Part shown: piece by piece, positions 54,001 through 64,000 of the stretch
Layout: every line of letters begins with the position of its first letter
How positions within the stretch are numbered: position 1 is the stretch's first letter
Source: Nematostella vectensis
Lineage: Eukaryota > Cnidaria > Anthozoa > Actiniaria > Edwardsiidae
Direction of reading: 5' to 3'
NCBI RefSeq assembly: GCF_932526225.1
Contig: NC_064044.1
Span: 10,442,906-10,506,905, forward strand
Length of the DNA stretch: 64,000 nucleotides
The notes under the pieces: generated by a model
Databases searched by the model: none
Told to the model about the DNA's origin: nothing
What the model saw: the letters and a program-made list of their open reading frames with translations, nothing else
Made by a program: the position numbers and the translations under genes

Positions 54001-57000
54001 TCTATTTGCTCATTCGCAGTGAACGTTAGATTCAACAGTCAGAGGCGAAAATTGAGCAGGAAAGATCGTTGGCACATTAGGTAAGTAACTGTTTTACAGA
54101 AATGGATTGCAACCCGATTTCGGATCGATAGGCTACCTCTATTCGCATAACATGTTTTAAAAGTTAGTTTGCTAATTTTTCATCAGATTCTATTGCTTTA
54201 CAAGGGAATCTCAATTCTCGAAGTTATTTTCGCGTATGTACAAAATTAGCGTAAATTTCCTAAGACGTTATGAACACACCCCCAATAACAACTTTCGGGC
54301 TGCTTGATAAACACACGTTGCTTTTGAGTAAATTTAGTTTTTAAAAAAGTGAATAGGTGGCCTTGGTAGGCAAAAAAAGCTTTTTGAACAAAGAAGCAAA
54401 CGAAAATGTGTGATAATTCAAGCATTTCAGATTATCCTAGCACAGCTAAACAAGTGCTTTTTGAAGTATCCATACAGAAACCTCAGTTTTATAGCAGTAG
54501 AGTTTGAGGCATTTTACTAATTATATTTATTGCAATGTGATCAGAATATGGTCAATTGCTCACGGATGTGGCAAAAAATTCCATTTGTATGTAATCTATA
54601 ATCCATCCCTTTCGCGAAAAGGAAAAACAAAATAGTTAGGGATCGTGTAAAATTTCAGATCAATTCTCGATTAAAAAGACATCAACTTCTACAAAAAAGC
54701 GAAAACGAAAAGATAACAACATTAATGTATTCGTAGCAGTAAATGTGCCTTGACAGTCTGGTAAATCCTATTTGGACAATAACATTTTGATCGATAAAAG
54801 CTTTATTTTTAAATCTGGAATTGCGTTGTTGACGAGCTCCTAAGAAAGATTGGCGCGATTAGTGCTTCATCGGAAAAGCGAAAAAGCGGGTAGTTAACAA
54901 AATTCTGCAATTCCAATAAACAAATCTAGCCGTTTAGTTCCAACTGAAGTTGAAGTAGGGGGTACCTAGACGATTTCATCTGTGGATGAGTTACTTGAGT
55001 TGGACAATCCATCCGAATTATTGTGCGAACCTTGTTTGTAATTGCGTTTCCAACCTGACGAGGCGATGTCCAAATCCAACTGAGCAATGATTGAAATTCA
55101 TTGTATCCCATTTCCAGATGGTGAAGATCACCTCTTCTCCGGATATGGGGAATTCATTTTATGCTATATTGGTCGAAATAAGGGATGTTGAAAAACAGTG
55201 CACACTTCGGAATAAAAAATAATTCACAGTGCTTAGTTTAAAATAAGGTACAGTTGTCTACACAAAACAATCCGATAAATCAAATGTATCTAAGTTGTAG
55301 AAGACTGCAAAATGTGGTGTGTTTGCGTTTATTCGTCAAGGTGGTATTAATTGCCTCTATTAGGAAAACGTCATTGGTCTTCGGTATTAATGAAATGAAA
55401 TCCTTGTCTATTTGCTCATTCGCAGTGAACGTTAGATTCAACAGTCAGAGGCGAAAATTGAGCAGGAAAGATCGTTGGCACATTAGGTAAGTAACTGTTT
55501 TACAGAAATGGATTGCAACCCGATTTCGGATCGATAGGCTACCTCTATTCGCATAACATGTTTTAAAAGTTAGTTTGCTAATTTTTCATCAGATTCTATT
55601 GCTTTACAAGGGAATCTCAATTCTCGAAGTTATTTTCGCGTATGTACAAAATTAGCGTAAATTTCCTAAGACGTTATGAACACACCCCCAATAACAACTT
55701 TCTGGCTGCTTGATAAACACACGTTGCTTTTGAGTAAATTTAGTTTTTAAAAAAGTGAATAGGTGGCCTTGGTAGGCAAAAAAAGCTTTTTGAACAAACA
55801 AGCAAACGAAAATGTGTGATAATTCAAGCATTTCAGATTATCCTAGCACAGCTAAACAAGTGCTTTTTGAAGTATCCATACAGAAACCTCAGTTTTATTG
55901 AAGAAGAGTTTGAGGCATTCTACGAATTATATTATTTATTGCAATGTGATCAGAATTGGTCAATTGCTCACGGATGTGACAAAAAATTCATTTGTAAGTC
56001 ATCTTTAATCCATCCCTTTCGCGAAAAAAGAAAAAAAAGTTAGTGATTGAGTAAAATTTCAGGTCAATTCTCGATTGACTTAAAAAGACATCAACTTCTA
56101 CAAAAAAGCGAAAACGAAAAGATAACATTAATGTATTCGTAGCAGTAAATGTGCCTTGACAGTCTGGTATATCCTATTTGGACAATAACATTTTGATCAA
56201 TAAAAGCTTTATTTTTAAATCTAGAATTGCGTGGTTGACGAGCTCCTAAGGAAGGTGGGCGCGATTTAAATGCTACATCGGAAAAGCGAAATAGCGGGAA
56301 GTTAACAAATTATGCAATTTCAATTAACAAAGCTAGCCGTTTAGTTCCAACTGAAGGTGAAGTAGGGGGTACCTAAACGATTTCATCTGTGGATAAGTTT
56401 CTTGAATTACACAATCCATCCGAATTATTGTGCGAACCTTGATTTTGTTTGTAATTGCGTTTCCAACCTCACGAGGCGATGTCCAAACCCAACTGAGCAA
56501 TGATTAAAATCCATTGTATCCCATTTCCAGATGGTGCGAATCCCCTCTGATGTGAGCAACTCATCAATTTATGCCATATTGGTCAAAATAAGGGATTTTC
56601 AAAACGGTGTACACTTTGATATAAAAAAAAAAATCACAGTGCTTAGTTTTAAATAAGGTTCAGTTGTCTACACGAAATAATCCGATAAATCAAATGTGTG
56701 TAGGTGTACCTGTGCAAGATGTGGTGTGTTTGCGTTTATTCGTCAAGGTGGTCATAACTACCTCTATTAGGGAAACGTTATTGGTCTTCGGTATTAATGA
56801 AATGAAATCCTCGTCTATTTGCTTATTCGCAGTTAACGTTAGATGTAGCAGTCTGAGGCGAAAAGGAGCAGAAAATATCGTTGAAACATAAGGTTAGTAA
56901 TCGTTATACAGAAATGTAACTGCAAACCGATTTCGAATCGATAGGCTACCACTATTCGCGAAACACGTTTTTAAAGTAAGTTTGCTAATTTTTCATCAGA

Positions 57001-58380
57001 TTCTATTGCTTTACAAGGGAATCTCAATTCTCGAAGTTATTTTCGCGTAAGTACAAAATTAGCGTAAATTTACTAAGACGTTATGAACACACCCCCAATA
57101 ACAACTTTTGGGCTGCTAGATAAACACGACTTGATTTTGAGTAAATTTAGTTTTGAAAAGTGAACAGGTGGCCTTTGCAGGCAAAAAAGCTTTTTGAACA
57201 AACAAGCAAACAAAAATGTGTGATCATTCAAGTATTTCAGATTCTCCTAGCACCACTAAACAAGTGCTTTTTGAAGTATCCACACAGAAACCTCAGTTTT
57301 ATTGAAGAAGAATTTAAGGCATTCTACGTATTATATTTTTTTTGCAATGTGATCAGAATATGGTCAATTGCTCACGGATGTAACAAAAAATTCCATTTGT
57401 ATGTAATCTATAATCCATCCCTTTCGCGAAAAAGGAAAACAAAAAATTTAGTGATTGAGTAAAATTTCAGATCAATTCTCGATTGACTTAAAAAGACATC
57501 AACTTCTAGAAAAAAGCGAAAACGGAAAGATAACAACATTAATGTATTCGTAGCAGTAAATGTGCCTTGACAGTCTGGTAAATCCTATTTGGACAATAAC
57601 ATTTTGACCAATAAAAGCTTTATTTTTAAATCTGGAATTGCGTGGTTGACGAGCCCCTAAGAAAGATGGGCGCGATTTAAATGATTCATCGGAAAATCGA
57701 AATAGCGGGCAGTTAACAAATTCTGCAATTCCAATTAACAAAGCTAGCCGTTTAGTTCCAACTGAAGGTGAAGTAGGGAGTACCTAAACGATTTCATCTG
57801 TGGATGAGTTACTTGAGTTGCACAATCCATCCGAATTAAGTGCGAACCTTGATTTTGTTTGTGTTGCGTTTCCAACCTCATCAGTCGATGATCCAACGGA
57901 GCAATTATTAAAATTCATTGTATCCCATTTCCAGATGGTGCGAATCCCCTCCGATATGAGCAACTCATCAATTTATGCCATATTGGTCAAAATAAGGAAT
58001 TTTAAAAACGGTGTACACTTTGAAATACAAATTATTCACAGTGCTTAGTTTAAAATAAGGTATAGTTGTCTACACAAAACAATCCGATAAATCAAATGTG
58101 TGTAGGTGTAGCGGTGCAAAATGTGGTGTGTTTGCGTTTATTCGTCAAGGTTGGCTTAATTGCCTCTATTAGGAAAACGTTATTGGTCTTCGGTATTAAT
58201 GAAATGAAATCCTCCTGTTTGCTCATTCGCAGTGAACGTTAGATTTAGCAGTCTGAGGCGAAAAGGAGCAGAAAAGATCGTTGAAACATAAGGTAAGTAA
58301 TCGTTATACAGAAATGTAACTGCAAACCGATTTCGAATTGATAGGCTACCGCTATTAGCGAAACGGATGCTTTTTTAAAT
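51070..58380. repeat. 1.4-kb tandem array, copy B (about 5 units)
   Basis: The landmark AGCCGTTTAGTTCC recurs at 52104, 53522, 54928, 56335 and 57746 (spacings 1,418, 1,406, 1,407 and 1,411 bp), with a partial unit start at 51076. Adjacent units 53522-54928 and 54928-56335 are especially alike. In the units at 55816-56043 and 57160-57462 the plus frame (LNKCFLKYP, then NLSFIEEEF, then FYELYYLLQCD) is open for longer than in the others, where FY is followed by a stop. Confidence 0.75.
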
Positions 58381-58389
58381 TGTGATAAA

Positions 58390-60190
58390 GTAAGTTTGCT
58401 AATTTTTTATCAAATTCTATTGGTAGCATTGTTTTCAAGTGAATGTCGATTCTCGAAGTTCTTTTCTGGTAAGTACCAAAATTAGCATAAGAAGTTATAA
58501 ACATACCGTAATGCACGCATATACAAATCTATCCGTACAAATTAAGTGAACATTCTTACATAATTTGTTCCAATTTTGTTTTATAATCTCTAAGCACTTA
58601 GACACTTGAAGAAAGAAAAATGTATCTTAAGTGTGTCCTTTTAAAATTTTATGTTTGGAACTGCAGTTAAATTTGTGAAAAATACTTTCTGGTAAAAAAA
58701 AACACATGATGTCAAAATTCTTTTTCCTGCGAACACTGCTATGGAGAGTCGGCCAAAAGCGCGGCAAACAAATTTGCCGAATTTTCTCAGCTGCACAATG
58801 AGTTGGCCCTATTTTCATTTTTTTTACCAAAAGCATCTCATTTACATTTTATTATTATTTTTGTTTTTTGTCTTTCATTCACATACAAACAACATGATAT
58901 AACAACTGGACAAACAACATGATATAACAACTAATTTCTAGATTTATATGATGTACATAATTATGCAAATAAATTTATTCTTGATGACTCTATAAGACGC
59001 CACTATAAATCCCGAAAATTCCTTTTAAAATAGTCGTAAATAAAATATGTGTTGAATTGTTACTGAAGGTACAGATAATGTTGGCTTTTGCTTTTTCTAC
59101 GCTTAGTTTGATTCCGGTCCAACATTCGAAACGCTATCAAAAGTTATGTAATGATTTTTGGCATTGAATCATATTTTAACTGCAGGATTAAAGTATTATT
59201 AACCGAGTGCGAGGTCTGTATGGAGAAATATCAGATCGAGGGCTTTGGTTTTTATTTATTATTATTTTTTTTATTATTTGCGACGAGAAAAACAAATCAA
59301 CTACTTCCGTTTTTGCGCGAATTGCACTGCGCACCCCTTCTGCGCATAGTGGCGCGCGCTGTTTGTTCGAATTTTCCGGTATTTAGTGCGCGTGCGCCAC
59401 AGTTGAATAAGAAAAAAAAAAGCAAGACTCGCGTTTTTTTACTTAAAATCGCTTTTACAGAAAAAGGAAGTCGGTTACCCCCATTATTTATTTGTTCAAA
59501 TAGTTAAATATATACGAAAAAATGATACTGAAAGAAGAAAAAAGTTGGCTTGTAGAAGTTTGTTTATTTTCTCTTAAAAGCCGTAAAAATACTTCAAAAT
59601 GGCGCTTTTTACTGTATAATTAGTAGCGAAAACAGTGTCTTTTAGTTTGATCTCTTAAATGTGATTTGTTTTGAACGCTAGCTACTACGGGTTATTGTTT
59701 GGGAGATTGGATTTTGGCAGCTCGACAAACAGAACTTAATTTTCTAAACACTATAGGCACTATTTTTGAAAACTAAGAGTGCTTTTCCCTCGCTCGATCA
59801 GTAAAAACGCGTCATCTTTACGCCCCTCTGTTGTGAAACGAGGTCGGTTACCCCTATTTTTTTATTAAATATTTTGAAAGCCCTTAACTTCAATATTGTT
59901 TATGCAAAGTTTTATTTCAAGGGAATTACCTTAACTTGTCTACCGATTTCATAAAGGCGGGAAAACAAGAAACCGCGCGTGGCCAACTGGTAATGTGAGA
60001 ACTTGCTTACCGAAAAAAAATATATAATAAGCAAGACCGTGCAAGATTTAAATAGAATTAAATTTAAACCGGCCTAAAGAAAGACAAATAGAAAACCCAA
60101 ATTTTTCCTTGGCTTTATTCATCGTTCATCGTCGTTTTTTTGAGAAGCACTATGATGTGATTCAACTTCAACGACTTTAACTCCAGGCAA
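58390..60190. other. Copy B of the 25860-27660 block
   Basis: Nearly identical to copy A at an offset of 32,520 bp, differing at scattered bases (for example TTTATGG/TTTCTGG near 58687) and homopolymer lengths. No gene is recognised. Confidence 0.6.
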
Positions 60191-60441
60191 CCATTTTGCT
60201 TGATGAATCATTACTTGATCGGTCTGAAAGCTACAGGTTTTATCCTAAAGGTGCAAAGAATACCAACAGAAAGTCTCTTGATTTAGGTAATACAATCCTT
60301 GAGATAATTAGCCTTGAGGCCAATGAACTGTGACCCTTCGTATTTTCTGTTCTTTCTGTTTGCCTTCATATTCTGCTTGTATTTTTCGTCTTTGGCGTCT
60401 ATCGCTTCCTCCTCCGTCGTTCTCCTTGTTGGTGTGTAATC

Positions 60442-61513
60442 TGGCTTGGTTCAAACACTTAAAACTCGCATGGTTCATAAGGTGTACTCCCGTAGCAGGG
60501 TGGGGTGTAATCTCATTCCCAGAAATAAGGGACATTAGCCAGCGGTTTCTCTGGGCTCACATTTTGCTAGGCCCGCGAGGAATAACAGCGGTATCACAAA
60601 TAAAAACAAGATTCCGGCCAGCACAGGGGCTTACCTTTTGTTGTTACACTAGAAGTTTTTAATCAGGTTGACTAAAATTCCAAATAAAAGTAGTATTAGC
60701 GGTATTTAAACGTTCAAGGGGAATTTCTGATTTGATACGTCCAATGATAATGGAAGTGCGGCAGTCTTGCTGAGGTTGGAAAACATTATATGCGCAAATT
60801 TAAACAAAATGTATTTTAGAAAGGCTGTATGGTTCCCCTGTGTCTATCCCAGAAAGCCGTGGGGCCGTTTAAAAACAAAATGGAGAACGGACGAACGGAG
60901 ATAAATTGTTCTTGCGGAGCGCACCGTTTTCCTTGCTTCAGTCTGTATCTTAAAGACAACAATAATGGTTCCTGAACTAGGCATAACAACATAAAATGTT
61001 ATTTCTTCGGGAACAAGATTGGAAGGCGCTACTGCCTATTTTATTGGCCAATTTGATGGAAGGACAGTCGATTTACCAATTTCGAGTCCTGCATCTGTGA
61101 TGCGGCGAACAGTTCTACCTTTTAAACGACTACTTTTATGCCAGATTTCAATGAAATTACAGAGAATGTATGGAGGATTGTATGCTCTCAAGCGAACAAA
61201 AGTGCAATGTCCAAGGAACAATTATAGGGCTTTCTCTGGCATCATTTGAACGGAAAGTGTATCACTCGAATGGCAAGGGTTTTTTTTCGAGTCCTGCATC
61301 GTGAGCCCCAAATCTCTGAAACGAGAAAATGTGATAAATTGTGATGTCTCCTCACATTTCCTTATAATAAATGGCAGACATTTTGACATTGTATGTGCAC
61401 TATTACGCATCGGTGGCGGCCATGTTGTCTCTTATTTCTGGGAATGTGGCTTGGTTCAAACACTTACAACTCGCATGGTTCATAAGGTGTACTCCCGTAG
61501 CAGGGTGGGGTGT
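60442..61513. repeat. 67-bp direct repeats and TIR insertion, copy B
   Basis: Repeats at 60442-60508 and 61447-61513 with one difference (CTTAAAACTCG against CTTACAACTCG) flank the 60514-61446 insertion. This is the same structure as copy A. Confidence 0.8.
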
Positions 61514-63415
61514 TGTTCTGCATGCTACTAGAATGTTGAGGATGGCCTTGCCTCCCGTACTTGTCCTTGCCTTCAAGGCTTGTTATCCGTTCGGATTTGT
61601 TTAGTGTTTGCACGAACTTCTTGCTTTCTTCATTTCTTCTTGGATGCCCTGGTGTTATCCTATGGGGATCGAACCCTTCCTCCTTTCCAAAATCCTCATA
61701 GTCCTTTAATTGAAAGGTTGTCAATTATCGCTTACTACCCTCTTGGGTGTCACGAATGCTGCAAAGATGTTCTTCCCTTTTCTGACTCGTCCAGACTTTC
61801 GCTCGGCACTTTCTCCACTACTGGGTATCTGCTCCTTTTGTCTATAACCACAAGGTTGTATTGTCCGTCTGGTTCGAAGAAATCTGTTGACGGTCTCCAA
61901 CGTTTAGTATGGATTTGTGTTGGCTTAGTAGGTTCTTTTTTGTAGCTTTTGGTTGCTACTTGGCACTGGTCGGCTGCTGTATCTATCATGCTGTTCATGT
62001 TTGTGAACCAATACTTCTCTCTCAGCATTTGCATGGTATTCGTCTTGCCATTTTGTGCCCGACTTTGACAATCGTTCCCTGTAGTACTTCTGGAAGTACG
62101 ATTCTTTCTTTACGGAATACCAATCCTTCTGCGACTTAGTGTTCATGGCTCACATAGCAGTATGGCTGTATGTCCTTCTGAAGTGTTCATGGCTCAAATA
62201 GCAGTATGGCTGTATGTCCTTCTGAACTTCTCCCAGTTACCTCTTGCTATTCTCTCTACCAGTTTCTGTTTTTATCTTCTAATGTCTCTAATTCTTGCTA
62301 GCACTACAGCGTGCTCTCCATCTACGGTCCATTTAATAATATTCTCTGTGCTGGCACCCCCAGTCTCCGGGACTGTCGGAAATGTAATCTACTGGGTCTT
62401 CATCGTCTTTCCCTGACTCGATAATCAGCTCGGTGTCATCATCTTGCTTTTCCATTACACATTTCTCTATTCGCGGGGGCATCCCCGCATCCTTGTCCGA
62501 TGTTGGTAATAAGGTTCTCCAGTTGGAACTGGTTCAAAAATGCCCTGTTGTATTCCCTGGTTGAGACATTTCTTGAGGAGTTGTTGCAAATAAAGTAGTA
62601 GTCAAAGTTCCTTGGCCGCTGTGCTTCCGGATTTGCTTTTGAATCCATTTTCGGCTTGAACTGTCCAGCAATTTCTTCACTCTATGTTGCTTGCTTCACC
62701 GTGTTAATCATTAGATTATTGGGTTCTCTGATGCCCCCATCTGGATCAATCTTCAACATTCCAAGCTTGTTCAGTTTTTTTTCCTATGAGTAGTGGCGAA
62801 TCCATTTTTTTCTCTTATCACCACGGAGCGAGTTTTCACTCCACGGTTCTTGTTCCGAATGGTGACTTGAATTTCCACTCACACTTGAAAGTTGGTCTGG
62901 ATGGTCTTCAGGGTCTTTTTGCATTCTCTCAAATCTTAAATCTCTTCAAAGCGGTGGAAAAGCGCCTTGTTTTGTACTCGTCCATTAGGTTGACACTCCA
63001 CTATCGGGTTGAACATGTGCATTCACGTCCCCGAGTCTCACTGATACAGTACCCTTGGGCTCGCCTGATATTACTTTCTTTACATGGAACAGGTGGAAAG
63101 GTGCTTGGAAGATAACACCAGATTCACTATCCGATCCACTGCTAGAATCACCATGCTTTGGTTCAAGGCTGACTTGATGGATAAGCTTAAATGTTCTTGT
63201 ACGTTTGTCTTCTGTCCCTCTTTCTGACTTGCAGTTAAGGCTGCAAAATGGTTGTTTTAGCCACAATTTAGGCATCGTTTGCCATAGGCTATAGTACTTT
63301 CCAAGCTTGTGCGCAACAGTCTTCCAAAAGTAGTCACACTTGTTTCTGTAGTTTTTTCTCACCTCTGCACCTTTCTGTTATGGTAAGGGTTTCTTTTGTA
63401 GCCTGCTTGCAGGCG

Positions 63416-63539
63416 GGTGTTATTATCGCGGAGAACCCTCTCCGTTCGGCGATCGGGCGCCATCGTGTATTATAAGCCGCGTTAATACAAGATGGCGCCC
63501 GATCACCGAACGGAGAGGGTTTTCCGCGATAATAACACC
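63416..63539. repeat. Palindrome, copy B (two arm mismatches)
   Basis: Arms 63416-63464 and 63491-63539. The left arm has GGAGAACC and CGGCGATC where the right arm pairs with GGAAAACC and CGGTGATC, so it has lost exact symmetry at two positions, while copy A is still perfect. Confidence 0.88.
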
Positions 63540-64000
63540 GAGTACCGCCTGCAACGAGGCTATTTCTTTTGTGGTTGAATCTTGTTCACTTTGAGCTCCA
63601 CTTTTATATCTCTCACCTGCTTATTCAGATTGTTCAGTTTTTTTTCTTCAATCATCCTTGAATGGTGTCGGTTCTGTTAGGTTTCTCGTTATAGTCTCTC
63701 TATTTCTGTTTCTTTCTTTATCTTACAAAAATCTTCATTGCTCTCACTTTTCTTTGATATTTCTGATCTCAAAGTTCAACTTCTTTAAAATCTTCTAACC
63801 ATTTCTTCCTGGCTCTTCAGATACCCAGCTAATTCGTCGTGATGCTGAATGGCTCGGCTCGCACACTACTTTCATTTCATCCGCTCCCAGTAGTGATTCC
63901 TCTTTTTCTTAATATTTAGATTTAGGCACTGCCTAAAAGCGGAGCCAGTATGATTTTTTAGCATACACTTAAAGTAGAACCCCCTCCCCTCCACTTTCAT

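Larger units (their letters stand above)
60190..63980 (-). mobile_element. Ty3/gypsy remnant B2, dead
   Basis: Counterpart of 27670-31600 with the same domain order and the same lesions (missing reverse transcriptase, 44-bp duplication at 62145-62224, inserted TIR element at 60514-61446). A frame from 63362 to 62985 covers the knuckle region and the protease QPDSGVST. Here the knuckle is damaged (CSLNCKSE where copy A has CGLYNHFAAYC), so it has decayed further since the duplication. About 210 bp present in copy A near 31100-31315 are missing near 63626. Confidence 0.8.
45505..64000. repeat. Segmental duplication, copy B (3' flank of gene 2)
   Basis: It matches 17764-31690 in order and orientation. 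It is longer than copy A because of an extra 2.06 kb at about 46421-48484, an extra 0.46 kb at about 50370-50830 and two or so additional 1.4-kb array units. It has fewer 96-bp units and a 0.2-kb deletion near 63625. Homology continues to the last base, so the true end lies outside the window. Confidence 0.85.

Overview
The window looks like nuclear DNA of an invertebrate animal, most likely a cnidarian (an anthozoan such as a sea anemone). It has short exons with GT/AG boundaries, mostly phase-1 EGF exons, PAN and pentraxin-type domains, and a dense mix of MITEs, Ty3/gypsy and LINE remnants and minisatellites. The taxon is inferred from style, not proven. No rRNA, tRNA, CRISPR array or prokaryotic operon was recognised.

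Two paralogous plus-strand genes encode secreted modular proteins. Gene 1 (coding exons 5630-16501, about 608 aa) reads signal peptide, PAN/apple-like domain, short Cys-rich exon, two EGF domains, a mucin-like Thr/Pro-rich stalk of 25 TPTGET-type hexapeptides, and a pentraxin-like (LamG/ConA-fold) domain split over two exons. Gene 2 (34891-45404, about 566 aa) reads signal peptide plus PAN in one exon, six EGF domains (two of calcium-binding type), and the same two-exon pentraxin-like domain. All splice phases join without a frameshift. Both look like extracellular adhesion or recognition proteins, with N-terminal PAN and C-terminal pentraxin modules held apart by a stalk of mucin type in gene 1 and EGF type in gene 2. 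Broken exon copies lie around them: a decayed EGF exon at 11947-12072, a truncated tandem pentraxin exon at 16625-16819 and another at 44587-44848. An orphan signal-peptide exon sits at 1483-1599.

The two genes belong to a large tandem segmental duplication. The 3' flank of gene 1 (about 17764-31690) is repeated after gene 2 (about 45505 to the window end) in the same order: Harbinger-like MITE, CACG-rich short repeats, CCATCCATG microsatellite, minus-strand gypsy remnant with a 96-bp minisatellite, a conserved 310-bp promoter-like block, a tandem array of unidentified 1.4-kb units (about 3 in one copy, 5 in the other), a 2.5-kb unique-looking block and a second dead gypsy element carrying a 49-bp-arm palindrome. 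The last 6 kb of the two copies are almost identical at a constant 32,520-bp offset, whereas the earlier parts are visibly diverged.

By region: 1-5629 is intergenic with MITEs and poly-G/C tracts; 5630-16501 gene 1; 16502-31690 its duplicated flank; 31690-34560 an AT-rich spacer without recognisable genes; 34620-45404 gene 2 with a LINE remnant, a MITE and a 33-bp minisatellite in its introns; 45405-64000 the second flank copy.
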